From Owenia fusiformis (taxonomy: Eukaryota; Annelida; Polychaeta; Sabellida; Oweniidae), in NCBI GenBank assembly GCA_903813345.2, contig CAIIXF020000003.1, forward strand, positions 31,203,248-31,267,247: a stretch of 64,000 bases of DNA. Direction: 5' to 3'. Below the pieces are notes generated by a model. The model had not been told where the DNA came from. It searched no databases and saw nothing but the letters and a program-made list of their open reading frames with translations. This document shows positions 11,289-22,950 of this stretch, in pieces (the first letter of the stretch is position 1; the number at the start of each line of letters is the position of its first letter). A program made the position numbers and the translations under genes.

Positions 11289-14200
11289 ATGGTTTGACGA
11301 GCTGTATAATTGAGGGTCTGGCTTGTATTGCAGGTTTGGTCTCTGGTGCCAATAGAGGGGAATTGAACCTCTAGTCTGGAACAAAAATGTTTTTGTAATG
11401 TTCAAATTTTGTGAGGCTTATATCATTATTTGGTGACACAGATAATGTAGACATTAACTTCTGTGTCAAAATGTCATTTAACTGTAATACCATCTTGGGC
11501 TAATAAAATATTTTATTTCTGGGATAGGGAGACCTGGGAAAGAGGAGCTGCTCCAGCTAGGCCCTTACATACATTGTATTATTAAAGGCATTCCAAACAC
11601 CAAAAAAAAAAAAAATTAACATTCTCAAAAATCAAAAGGAGTCATCACATTAGCTGTTGACCCTTAAAATTTTTTTTCAATTAAAAATGAACTCTTGTAT
11701 TGACATAAAATAAATGAATACTTATATTGTAAAATTACCTGTACAAATGAACCCCTATAGCCATCATACTATAAATGAACACTTATATTGCCAAATTACC
11801 TGTACAAATGAACCCCTATAGCCATCATACTATAAATGAACACTTATATTGCCAAATCGCCTGTACAAATGAACCCCTATAGCCATCATACTATAAATGA
11901 ACACTTATATTCCCAAATTACCTGTACAACTGAACCCCTATAGCCATCATACTATAAATGAACACTTATATTGCCAAATTACCTGTACAAATGAACCCCT
12001 ATAGCCATCATACTATAAATGAACACTTATATTGCCAAATTACCTGTACAAATGAACCCCTATACCCATCATACTATAAATGAACGCTTATATTGCCAAA
12101 TTACCTGTACAAATGAACCCCTATAGCCATCATACTGCACGATTTGTTCAGTCTCCACAAAATTAGCTGCATGTCCCTCCTGGTCCAGTCCTCTCATATA
12201 GTAGCGGGTCCCAGCTCTGTAGCAGCAGCGACGTGATATCAAGATGTACTCAAATGAATGCCCCTTTATTGTACAGTTGTTGATAGAGATATCTGGGAAG
12301 CATTTAAGAAAATAATACCCATATATTTTGAAACATTTCAATAGAGGCACAGTCAGCATCATCTATCAAACATGTAATAAAATAGAATGCAGTCCAGTAA
12401 TTTAACTTAGCCCTAAGGGGTGTATTCATCAATATTACACCTGCTCTGAGGGTCTATATTATGATTCGAATATGAAAACTCACCAGGATTTTTTGAATAT
12501 TAATTTAAATGTCCGCTATTACTACTCTGATATTTTTTGATGTGAATATGGTGATATGTGCAATTCTGAGCTTTTCCAAAAAACAATACATTTTGCATCA
12601 GATACTGGAAAACTTTAATGGGGAGAGTTTTATCATACAAAGGATACATCCATGTAAAATAGGAACGCAGAATCTACTGAGTTCATGTTGCTGGGATAAC
12701 TCCCTCAGCATGTGGCCATTCCACATGAACCTGGGGTCTGCCTGAAATCAAAAACAAATATTATATCTAATGCTTTGAAAAACAAGGCTAAATGAATCCC
12801 ATCGAACAGCCATGGCTGGCATTTTTACAAACAAAGTATATAGCAAAAATGGCAGCCATTTTTCAAAATGGCCACCTTCTACCAAAAGTATCATTAGACA
12901 GTGTGCCATGCTTATAGTATTCACATACCAAATATGAACAAAATCACTCCCCTACTTTTCGAGTTATAGTAAAATATGTTAAAATGGCTGCCATTTTTCA
13001 AATGTCCGCCATATTTCAAAATGGCCACCTTCTACCAAAAGTGTCATTAGACAGTGTGCCATGCTTATAGTATTCACATACCAAATATGAACAAAATCGC
13101 TCCACTACTTTTCGAGTTACAGCAAAAATCGTAAAATAACGAGTAAAGGCCGCCATTTTTCAAGATGGCTGCCATGTGCTTTTTTAATATCTACATTTCT
13201 AGCTTTATTAATGTCCTACATAATTTTTTTACATTTAAAACATATTGCTATTACAGTTTTACATATTGCACCTAAATAACTGTAAAATCGGCACTAAAAT
13301 GGTGGCCATTTTTAAATGAGCGGCCATTTTAAAAATCGGCTTTCGAGCAGAACTTCTACCCCCATAGGGTATATGTGTACAAAATATGAACAAAATCGGG
13401 CCAACGGTATTTGAGTTATTGCCCGGACGGATGGACGGACGGACGGACGGATGTACGTACGGACAGACGGATGGAGGCGTTACCTATAGCCCTCCGAACT
13501 TCGTTCGATGGGATAAATATATTTCAAGTATCATGGGTCATGTCACCTTTTGTGCATTTTCTACCATTTTTAGTTTACATAGAGTTATTTTCAGCGATTT
13601 ATGGCATTAGGTGAATAAAATCTGATGAAGACAGTATTTCAAAAATTGAACCTTTGGGCACGACGCCATCTAATTTCACTTTAAAGATATAAAAATATCT
13701 AAGTTATAAAGTAGACTATTTTAAGGTATTTTTATAGATGGGGCAGTGTTCAAAGGCTGTAATATACCAGCTGACACTAAATCATGATATTAGTACAAAT
13801 GGGTCACTCAAGATAATGGGGAAGGAGAACATTTCCATGTTGCTCTGAAACTTAAATAATGGTCTCTCATTACTGCTGGACTCTAGAAAAAACTCAAATA
13901 TGATGTGAGCCATCTTGACATAAATTGCATGTGCTTATTTCCATGTTTTTTCCTACTTTGTCCTCAAAATGTCAAGATAATTTACTGTTCTTTTATATAA
14001 AATATAAGAATATAATCATGATATACATAATTTCAAAAAGTTACTTTAACACACATTTGAGGATTTTGGAAAATCATGAAATACAAATTCTTTGACCAGT
14101 TTTGTGCCCATAATTGAGATTTCAGAAAATGCTAGGAAGAGCACTGTAAAGGTTGCCCATAATTTAGCCTTGAGACTGAAGGCCTTCTTCTTTCAAAGTA

Positions 14201-17200
14201 CATCTCAATAAAATATGAAAGAAAGAAACATAAAATGAGGTCATGGCAATCTGCATTAAGGTAAAGACTGCTAATTTATAATAATGACAGTAAAGTTCAA
14301 TGTAAAGGTAGTTTTTCTGGCTATGTTTGGTTACACTATGGTAGTCATGTTTTGTATTCCAATCTAAGTAGCATGTACTGCATATTGGTTTAATTCAGGT
14401 AGCCTTAAATCTGATGAATTTGGCATTTTCAGAGTATTCAATTTGGCAATTTTTGTAAAAATATTCCAAACCAAAATACTGTATGACATACGTGTATATT
14501 GTAGTCTGTATTGATGAAGATTTTTCAGAATTGGTGAATCACTAAATTAAAGCCAGCACTAAATTTAACAATTTACAGTAACACTTGTAAGTAGAGGAAT
14601 ATACTATTAAATATATAAGCACCAGTGATTCTCCTTGAATTCAAGGTTTTTGTAGCTATTTCAATGTTATAAAGCAAAAACTGTCCAATCTGAAAGTAGG
14701 TGAAACTAGCTAAAAGTGTCTGCATTTGGACGTGTTTACATTAAGAAGAACACCTCCAAAGTAAAACATTCTTCTAAGTCCTGTTACCAATTGCCTAAAT
14801 ATAAAAATGAACCTCTTTGTTATCTTCAAAGTGAAACCCTATTTTGAATTACCAAAGGTGTTTCACTTATACAGGTTTTACTGTACCATGATGGTATCCT
14901 CAAATCTAATTTATTTGGCCCTGCTTTGAATATTGAAAAACATTATAAGATTAGAGTAAGGTGGTAGTTTTTTCAACAGAGTACAAAATCCATATTTTAC
15001 TGAGCTTGTCCCCTCCGTACTAATATTTTCTGTATTGTTACGGAGATGACCGACGGGGACAATCTCAGTTGCAATACAGATTGGTACAGCACAAAAACTG
15101 ATGAATCAGAGGGCTTAATTTCACAGATCATATAATAAATCTCAATATTTCATCCTTTAAACAGGGTGTAAACGGATTTTCAATAGGGTGGCATGTAAAT
15201 GTCAAATTTCCATTAGAGTGCAGCACCCAATTGCCCTAATGCTGGAGAAATTGCTGGAGTTTGTACTAGTGATATAACTTTATCAAGTAACTGGAAAATA
15301 CCAAAATAAACTGTTTCATAAAACATTCTTCAAAATACTAAATTCTAGAGCCATCCATTCAACGTCAAGGTTGGGATGACCTGGGATGACATTTAAAAGC
15401 TGTACAATTTAAAGGGGCAATAAGGACTGTAGCGAAAATAGGAAAGTTTTTTAATTTTTTCTGAGCTATCAAGGCAACATTTGGTTTAACATCTTCTTTG
15501 ACATACCTATTTTATTAAAAGTATGGATAAATTATCAATTTCAGCATAAAAAGGTGTAAATTCAGTTCAAAGCTTCAAAAAGGGGACTTCCACTTTTATA
15601 TTTTTAAGATCCACCATGTTTCAAGAGGAATACCAGCTGAAATAATGTTTATCTAGGGGGTTTCTTTGTAGATAATAAAAATAGATGTTAGTCTTGATGA
15701 AATATCCAAACTTAAATATATTTTGACACTGGTCCATGATCGTTGAATGACCCCTCTGCACTAATTATTGCACCTTTAACTAAAATCACTTTTTATGTGA
15801 ATGACAAAATAGAGCACAGTTTAAATACTACTTTACGACATTCATACTATGTACTTTGAGGAAATGCATATATGCTTTTCCTTGGATAACTTTGGTTGTA
15901 AATGTTACCTTTATTTGATCAAATCAATAGTTCAATCTATTATTATAGTTTTACCATTTCATGGTCTGGTTACCAATGATCAGTTGAAGAGGTATTTATG
16001 ATGCAAAATGCATTTTGAGTTTGTAACTTTTTTATCCCAAAATCTTGCAAAACAAGGGAAACATTTATTGAATGTCAAGTTTATTTAAATAAGCCCTAAG
16101 TTGTTAACCATGCTCTTCAAAAACAAGGTTATAAGAAAATCATGGGGTAAATCCTCAACATCCAATTGCAAAAGTCATCATCCACATAGTTCCTCCATTT
16201 TTGGGCATGAGGGGCATCATATAAGGCTAGTAAAGATATGAAGATAAGTGTAATGTTTATTAAGACTGTATTGAGGGACAAAATGCAGTCTTTGTTAACG
16301 TTAGTTTTAGTCTAAAATCAACATTGTCCTACAGAGCTCCTGGTATCAATTGAGAAAATTAACATTAACATTGGGAGTGGTTTAAAGGCATTAGATGGGG
16401 AAAAAGAGCGATGTTCGCTAAATCATGGTAATGTTTTTGCTATGATCCTAATTCTATTTTCTTAGAAAAAGTTATTCAATATTTAAGATGTGAAATGTCC
16501 ATGTAAATTAGAATTTAAAACAAGGGGACATCATCTTTTCAATTTTTTTACTTTAAATTAATAAAAAAATATATCCTGAAATAAACTTGAAACTGTTGGA
16601 CACCTCTAGAAAATAATAAAAAGATGCCTTTGGTTAGAGTTACACAGCAGATTTAATTGCTTCATTAGGAAGCAATTTGACAAAAAAGCTTTGTGACAAA
16701 GGAGTCTTCGAGGTGTCATACAGGCAAAAAGTCCTCAGTTACTTTTTGTCAAAATGCTTTATAATGAAGCAATTTCAACACTGCCAAGTAACAGGTACAA
16801 ATGGATGATGATACAAAAACATTGAAAACTCGGTTAATTTGAACTCTTCTCTGTCCCTTCTACTGTATGTCCTTTAGTTTAACTTCAATGTCCTTATGAA
16901 TAGTGATATGCCTTACCCGCTCATGCAGAGGCATCTGAACAAAGTCTGGGCTGATGTGGTAAAGTCTCTGTAGGGAATATGTCAGGTCATATGAAATGAA
17001 ATATGCCTTACCCGCTCATGTAGAGGCATCAGAACAAAGTCTGGGCTGATGTGGTAGAGTCTCTGTAGGGAATGTGTCAGGTCATATGAAATGAAATATG
17101 CCTTACCCGCTCATGCAGAGGCATCTGAACAAAGTCTGGGCTGATGTGGTAGAGTCTCTGTAGGGAATGTGTCAGGTCATATGAAATGAAATATGCCTTA

Positions 17201-20200
17201 CCCGCTCATGTAGAGGCATCTGAACAAAGTCTGGGCTGATGTGGTAGAGTCTCTGTAGGGAATGTGTCAGGTCATATGAAATGAAATATGCCTTACCCGC
17301 TCATGCAGAGGCATCTGAACAAAGTCTGGGCTGATGTGGTAGAGTCTCTGTAGGGAATGTGTCAGGTCATATGAAATGAAATATGCCTTACCCGCTCATG
17401 CAGAGGCATCTGAATAAAGTCTGGGCTAGTGTGGTAGAGTCTCTGTAGGGAATGTGTTAGGTCATATAAAATGAAATATGCCTTACTCGCTCATGTAGAG
17501 GCATCTGAACAAAGTCTGGGCTAGTGTGGTAGAGTCTCTGTAGGGAATGTGTCAGGTCATATGAAATGAAATATGCCTTACCCACTTATGCAGAGGCATC
17601 TGAACAAAGTCTGGACTGGTGTGGTAGAGTCTCTGTAGGGAATGTGTCAGGTCATATAAAATGAAATATGCCTTACCCGCTCATGCAGAGGCATCTGAAC
17701 AAAGTCTGGGCTGGTGTGGTAGAGTCTCTGTAGTAGGGAATGTGTTAGGTCATATGAAATGAAATATGCCTTACCCGCTCATGCAAAGGCATCTGAACAA
17801 AGTCTGGGCTGGTGTGGTAGAGTCTCTGTGGGGAATGTGTCAGGTCATATGAAATTAAATATGCCTTACCCGCTCATGCAAAGGCATCTGAACAAAGTCT
17901 GGGCTGGTGTGGTAGAGTCTCTGTAGGGAATGTGTCAGGTCATATGTACTGGAGAAATAGTAGCTCTCTTGCTTCAGCATATACTCAACCATGGTCAAGT
18001 AGGCCTTGTTGTCAGCTATCTGTAATACATTAACATAATATGTCTACTTGGTAGTCATCAATTTTAAGTATACTTTAAATGGCATTAGAATTGAAATGAT
18101 GCCAAATCAATCCTAATTCATGCAGGAATAACTTTATTTTGTAATCAATTTAGTTTACAAGTTGTCTCAATGAGACGTAACTCAAATACCACTGGCTTGT
18201 GCCTCAATGAGATGTAACTCAAAAACCACTGGCCTGTGCCCAAATGAGACATAACTCAAAAACCACTGACCTGTGCCTCAATGAGAGGTAACTCAAAAAC
18301 CACTGACCTGTGCCTAAATGAGACGTAACTCAAAAACCACTAACCTGTGCCTAAATGAGATGTAACTCAAAAACCACTAACCTGTACTGTGCCTCAATGA
18401 GATGTAACTCAAAAACCACTGACCTGTGCCTCACTGAGACATAACTCAATAACCACTGACCTGTGCCTCAATGAGACATAACTCAAAACCCACTGACCTG
18501 TGCCTCACTGAGATGTAACTCAAAAACCACTGGCCTGTGCCTCAAAGAGACGTAACTCAAAAACCACTGGCCTGTGCCTCAATGAGACGTAACTCAAAAA
18601 CCACTAACCTGTGCCCCAATGAGACGTAACTCAAAAACCACTAACCTGTGCCCCAATAAGACGTAACTCAAAAACCACTGGCCTGTGCCTCAATGAGACA
18701 TAACTCAAAAACCACTGACCTGTGCCTCAATGAGAAGTAACTCAAAAACCACTGACCTGTGCCTAAATGAGACGTTACTCAAAAACCACTAACCTGTGCC
18801 TCAATGAGATGTAACTCAAAAACCACTGACCTGTGCCTCACTGAGACATAACTCAATAACCACTGACCTGTGCCTCAATGAGACATAACTCAAAACCCAC
18901 TGACCTGTGCCTAACTGAAATATAACACAAAACCACTGACCTGTGCCTCACTGAGATGTAACATTGTCCTCTGAAAAGGCAAAACCTCAGATGATGCCAC
19001 TCTCCAGATTGTTTGGCCATCTATCTCCCCAGCCTTTGTCTTCTTGGTGATCACCACCAGGTAAGGGCCAGCAACAAGGCGTATAATACCCCATAATCCA
19101 TAGATCAACTTGCTGGCTGTATTGTCAGGAATTTGGCTAAGTCCATCTGGAAAATTGTTTTTATACATGAACACAATTACAAAATATTCATGTGCTTGTA
19201 AAGATGAAAGATGAAGTTAATGCAGTCGTAGCAAATTCAGGAACTTACAGAAATGGGTTGGAAACTCAGGAAAACCAGACTCGCCAAATTTGCCGGGCCG
19301 AAATACTGACATGCTTATGGTGAATCATAATACTGAACTAAAATTCATAAAATCACAAGTTTCCGAGTGAGTTGAAGTTGATCAAAAAAATTTGGGTATA
19401 ATTTCCCACTGAATACATGTAAGGAAAACACAATGCACATTTCAATAGGCATGATAAGCTATCAAAGGATACCATTTTTGCAAAGATAAGATTAACAGTC
19501 CATTTCTGCAAGTCCATAGCATGTAAACTAAAGGCCAAAAGAGTAGGTGGGAGGTGACAATATTATCTGGCTCACATGTCCTAGGAGGGTTACCTGTATG
19601 GGTCTAAGGCCCCAAAACATGAAGTACGAGTATATTGTATGAAGCCTCTAACTCTTAAAATGTATGAGAGCATACAGTGCATGTACATACCTACTAGTGA
19701 GATCTCGAAAGATACTCTGTCAATGATTAGTAACTCATTGCTCCCAGAATCAAGTGGCTCGATGAAGTACTTCTCTGGCGTCGTATAGCTGAAATATGGA
19801 AAAAATTCACTTTGCTTTGCCAAACTGGGTGCACATTGGAGTATACAAAAAGAAGATGTAATTTTGAAAATGTTAACTTCATAAATGAGGTAATTTCTGG
19901 AGACTTAAAGCAACTTAATGAATATTCAAGTGATATAACTGGAGCTCTAAAGTTCTACTAATACTTTCTCTTGAATGCCAAGTGACCAATCAATGCTTTT
20001 GTAGAGCTGATAAGGACACTTAATTTGTTGTATATAAATCCAAGATTTGAAATCAAATTCAAATGAATGTTATGTCTCAAATCTAATATTGACTGATCCA
20101 GAGTTTGTAAAAATATGGTTAATTCCGATGATGTATAAAACATTTGGAGTTAACTGATAATCATACATGTAAAGGAAGCATGTCAAAAGATCGATGTAGC

Positions 20201-21391
20201 GCAAAAACCTATATATTATCAGTTAAGTCCCAGACTCTCCAACCTGATAACTATACATGGAAAATAGTTTTTTAGTGCATGCCACAAATTATTCACTTTA
20301 TCGACAACATCAACCTTACTTTCCCTGAAACATCATCACATCTCTTGTTGACGAGTCTTTCATATTCATTAGTAAGATGGGGTTTTATATATTGGCTTTG
20401 TCATAATAGCGAAAAAGAACTTCAAAATTTGAAAAACTTTTGAAATATTTTCAATATAGAGGCGTGCAGAGAGGATCCCCAAAAAGAATTCCCCAAAACA
20501 AATGTCACAATGAATGTCTCCATACCATCCAACCCCGCTCTTGTGGAAATCCAATGTAATGTGACATTATTTCTCTAACAACGATAGCTTTGGAGGAACC
20601 CCAAACTGTTAGACCTAGTAAATTCCCGAAATTATTTCACATTCATATATATATACAAAATATACACTGAATGAAAAATGGATGATGCAATTCTCCGGGG
20701 ATTTTTTGGGGTTTCAGTCACCCCCTCCCCCTTAGCTGATAATATATAGCTAAGTTGGACATTGATCTTTTGATGTGCTCCCTTAGAGAAAGATTTCGGC
20801 ATAGGATTTCAATTTGAAAGCCCTTGATTTCGGTAACCCAATTATAGTCTTCAAAGTTCTTTGGGAAGGGAATGACTGGCTGGGACACAAGGCTAGAAGT
20901 GCATCAAGTCAGCCCTGATGTCTAGATAACAGTCAGTTGTAACAAGTTACGCAGATAATATTTTTTTCAATGAACTGATGTTCCAATGGATTTGTAATGA
21001 CCTTCGATAGCAAGTCGCTACTACAGTCTCAGCTGTAGTGGCTAGCCTTTATGACTCAGGGGTAGAGAGTCTGACTCTGAGAGCGGAAGGTCCTGGGTTC
21101 GATTCCCGTACGGGGCATTGAATTTAGCACATTCTCTTTCGAGTCTAGTATCTGGCTCGGTACACTACAGCTCCCCGACGAGCGTGCCCAAGGGCCGTTA
21201 CAGATTTTCTAGACTTCCAAAAAAGATTCTTCCATATTGAAGTTTAGGAATCTTGATGAATACGAAAATAGCATGTAAATTAACAACATATTCAAAAAAA
21301 TATACTTGTCATCAATTGAATGCAGTAGACCAAGGTAAACTAGCAAATGAGAGACTTACAGACGCAGAGTTTCGTGCACCGGTTGTGTCAT
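11289..21391 (-). CDS. SACM1L: SAC1-like phosphoinositide phosphatase, N-terminal seven exons (285 codons; 3' part not found)
   Basis: Exons on the minus strand: 21360-21391, 19691-19788, 18941-19146, 17870-18019, 12648-12741, 12105-12292 and 11289-11375. All have GT-AG borders and consistent phases (2,1,0,0,1,0,0). The protein follows SAC1 closely: [15 protein letters not shown] and [10 protein letters not shown] (exon 2), [18 protein letters not shown] and TMLHLSEAQ (exon 3), [18 protein letters not shown] (exon 4), [11 protein letters not shown] (exon 5), [20 protein letters not shown] and [14 protein letters not shown] (exon 6), [19 protein letters not shown] (exon 7). SAC1 dephosphorylates PI4P at the ER and Golgi. 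The catalytic CX5R loop and the C-terminal membrane anchor lie after residue 285 in the family and are not visible in the remaining 11.3 kb. Either the gene continues beyond the left edge across a large intron that contains the cyclase genes, or it is truncated. Introns 3, 4 and 6 open with exon-derived arrays. Confidence 0.9.
11710..12135 (-). repeat. 61-bp minisatellite spanning the exon 6/intron 6 junction of the SAC1 gene
   Basis: Seven units with a 61-bp period. The unit nearest the exon is the real end of exon 6 ([10 protein letters not shown]) plus its donor GTAATTTGG. The other six continue into the intron. On the minus strand each unit reads TTCATTTATAG / 30 nt of exon-like sequence / GTAATTTGG. 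Units are nearly identical, and the third carries a GC in place of the donor GT. Confidence 0.92.
12835..13520. repeat. Dispersed repeat with GGCCGCCATTTT modules and a GGAC-rich tail, copy 2
   Basis: Same family as 4430-5475. It shares GTGTCATTAGACAGTG, TTCACATACCAAATATGAAC and CCCCCATAGGGTATATGTGT, and ends in a (GGAC)n tract (about 13425-13475) followed by CCCTCCGAACTTCGTTCGAT. It sits in SAC1 intron 4. Confidence 0.85.
13522..16900. other. SAC1 intron 4 interior, no gene seen
   Basis: AT-rich DNA without credible open frames. The only structure I notice is an inverted pair around 16655-16790 (GAAGCAATTTGACAAAAA against TTTTTGTCAAAATGCTTTAT and TAATGAAGCAATT). Confidence 0.6.
16905..17945 (-). 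repeat. 95-bp minisatellite spanning the exon 4/intron 4 junction of the SAC1 gene
   Basis: Eleven units of about 95 bp. The last one (17870-17945 side) is the true 3' part of exon 4 ([18 protein letters not shown]...HER) with donor GTAAGG. Ten further units extend into the intron. On the minus strand each unit runs CCTACAG / 51 nt of exon-like sequence ending GAGCGG / GTAAGGCATATTTC. A codon variant forms blocks: the five distal units read His-Ile-Ser (ATC), the next two ACT, and the last four, including the exon, ACC. Confidence 0.95.
18164..18959 (-). repeat. 36-37-bp minisatellite spanning the exon 3/intron 3 junction of the SAC1 gene
   Basis: About 20 intronic units plus the exon copy. 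The unit on the minus strand is TTACRTCTCA.TGAGGCACAG followed by GTCAGTGGTTTTTGAG, which is the end of exon 3 (LHLSEAQ) plus its donor. Variants GTTAGTGG and GCCAGTGG occur at the donor position. A larger block of about 90 bp recurs (about 18421-18510 and 18831-18930), indicating higher-order duplication. Confidence 0.95.
20168..20791. repeat. Possible TIR element in SAC1 intron 1
   Basis: ATGTCAAAAGATCGATGT and CTATATATTATCAGTTAAG on the left (20178-20226) match, inverted, CTTAGCTGATAATATATAG and ACATTGATCTTTTGATGT on the right (20731-20777). Arms are about 70 bp with mismatches. No target duplication was identified. Confidence 0.45.
21040..21205 (+). repeat. tRNA-derived SINE-like sequence
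   Basis: GACTCAGGGGTAGAGAGTC resembles a tRNA D-arm/A box and GGTCCTGGGTTCGATTCCCG resembles a T-arm/B box, 30-40 bp apart. The acceptor and anticodon stems do not pair well, so it is not an intact tRNA. A unique tail (TCGGTACACTACAGCTCCCC...) follows. It sits in SAC1 intron 1. Confidence 0.55.
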
Positions 21392-21960
21392 CCTGGTTCG
21401 AGTTTCTAAAGGTGAAAGCTAACACCAATTTGAGATAATTGTGACCTGTTGTGAAAAAATTGCATAAATTCATCAATTATCTTATAGGCAGTATCAGAAT
21501 TTGCCAGGGGAATATCAAATTGAAATGAAATTCTGCAGAGTAAGTAATATCAGCTAAGCACTTTTTTATTTATCGTTTGACATTTGCTACCATATGGGAA
21601 TACGCCAATTTCTTGTAGTGACATCTTTTGGTGAATTTCCCTAATTGAAATATAATCGATCAACATTTTAAATTTAGTCAGATTAGTATTTAGAAATCAA
21701 TCAAATGTAATTTTATTGTAAAATATATCTTAAAGTTTGAATCATTCATTCTACAATAAGACTTGCGATATTTTTGTATTTCTGCCCATCAAAAAAGGCC
21801 CTCAATTGGGACCTGGAATAAGAATACATAATGCTCCTTTATCAGCTGACCTTAAGCCAATATTCAATATGGCAACCAAGGAGTCGGTTGTTAACGAATA
21901 AATCAAAGTTTGTTTTTTGGATTAATCTACTTACTGACTGTAATCCATTCAATAAGGAAC
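21392..21960. promoter_or_regulatory. 569-bp divergent intergenic region between the SAC1 and casein kinase I alpha start codons
   Basis: The SAC1 start (minus, 21391) and the kinase start (plus, 21961) point away from each other, so both 5' UTRs and promoters must lie here unless there are remote 5' exons. ATGGCAACCAAG at 21869 recurs at the same distance before the second kinase gene. No TATA box is convincing. Confidence 0.6.
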
Positions 21961-22950
21961 ATGTCGTCAGCAAGGCTGGATGCTACAGGATCTAAATCTG
22001 CCACCAAGGAGTTCCTTGTTGGAGATAAAGTAAAGTATAGACTCGAGCGAAAAATAGGAAGTGGAAGTTTTGGTGATATTTATTTAGCCACCAATACCAC
22101 AAATGGAGAACAAGTTGCCGTTAAATTAGAACAGACCAAAGCCAGACATCCTCAATTATTATATGAAAGTAAACTGTATAAAATACTCCAGGGCGGTGTA
22201 GGAATACCTCATATACGATGGTACGGACAGGAGAAAGAGTTCAATGTTCTTGTTATGGACCTCCTGGGGCCAAGCTTGGAAGATTTATTCAATTTCTGCT
22301 CTAGGAAATTCACCATGAAGACTGTGCTTATGTTAGCTGACCAAATGATTGGTCGAGTTGAATACGTTCATAATAAAAACTTTATACATCGTGATATCAA
22401 ACCCGATAATTTCCTAATGGGAATTGGCCGTCACTGTAACAAACTTTTCCTCATTGATTTTGGATTGGCGAAAAAGTACAGAGACACTCGTACGAGACAA
22501 CATATTCCATATCGTGAAGATAAGAATCTGACGGGAACAGCACGCTATGCCAGTATAAATGCCCATCTTGGCATTGAGCAGAGTCGTAGGGATGATATGG
22601 AGTCGTTGGGGTATGTTCTTATGTACTTCAACCGCACAAGTCTCCCCTGGCAAGGTCTCAAAGCTGCTACCAAGAAACAAAAATATGAAAAAATCAGTGA
22701 GAAGAAAATGTCCACCCCTGTTGAGGTCCTGTGTAAAGGATACCCAGCAGAGTTTGCTATGTACCTGAATTATTGCCGTGGTCTCAGGTTTGAAGAGCCG
22801 CCAGATTACATGTATTTGAGACAACTGTTCCGTATCTTATTCCGCACAATGAACCATCAGTATGACTACAATTATGATTGGACATTACTGAAACAACTGT
22901 CTACAAAAGGGGCACCACCGTCTACTGCTCACGCTACAGGTGGACGATGA
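21961..22950 (+). CDS. CSNK1A1: Casein kinase I alpha, intronless copy 1 (329 aa)
   Basis: A single open frame encodes a complete CK1 alpha kinase. Visible features are the glycine loop [13 protein letters not shown] (residues 31-43), the ATP-binding Lys in VAVKLE (Lys55), [10 protein letters not shown], the catalytic HRDIKPDN (143-150), DFGLAKKY (166-173), and the CK1-specific SIN in place of APE (198-200). The match to animal CK1 alpha is near complete over the kinase domain. The short C-terminal tail ends [11 protein letters not shown]1 alpha phosphorylates beta-catenin, Ci/Gli, PER and others and acts in Wnt and Hedgehog signalling. I chose ATG 21961, not the upstream in-frame ATG 21910, because the paralogue aligns from here (MSSARLD/MSHSRLD). 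Lack of introns in a normally multi-exon gene suggests a retrocopy, but the frame is intact and constrained. It is divergently paired with the SAC1 gene. Confidence 0.93.
   Translation: MSSARLDATGSKSATKEFLVGDKVKYRLERKIGSGSFGDIYLATNTTNGEQVAVKLEQTKARHPQLLYESKLYKILQGGVGIPHIRWYGQEKEFNVLVMDLLGPSLEDLFNFCSRKFTMKTVLMLADQMIGRVEYVHNKNFIHRDIKPDNFLMGIGRHCNKLFLIDFGLAKKYRDTRTRQHIPYREDKNLTGTARYASINAHLGIEQSRRDDMESLGYVLMYFNRTSLPWQGLKAATKKQKYEKISEKKMSTPVEVLCKGYPAEFAMYLNYCRGLRFEEPPDYMYLRQLFRILFRTMNHQYDYNYDWTLLKQLSTKGAPPSTAHATGGR

Noticed and set aside
13386-13614. Open frames rich in DGRTDG
   Set aside because: Encoded by the GGAC microsatellite of a dispersed repeat, not a protein gene.
16905-17945. CRISPR-like array
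   Set aside because: Units are contiguous with no unique spacers, lie in an animal gene, and are explained by exon-junction duplication.
21040-21120. Functional tRNA gene
   Set aside because: A and B boxes look right, but acceptor and anticodon stems do not form. Treated as SINE-derived.
22414-22824. 136-aa minus-strand open frame inside kinase copy 1
   Set aside because: Antisense to a strongly conserved kinase frame. Also rejected are overlapping plus-strand frames at 22559, 22878 and 45256.
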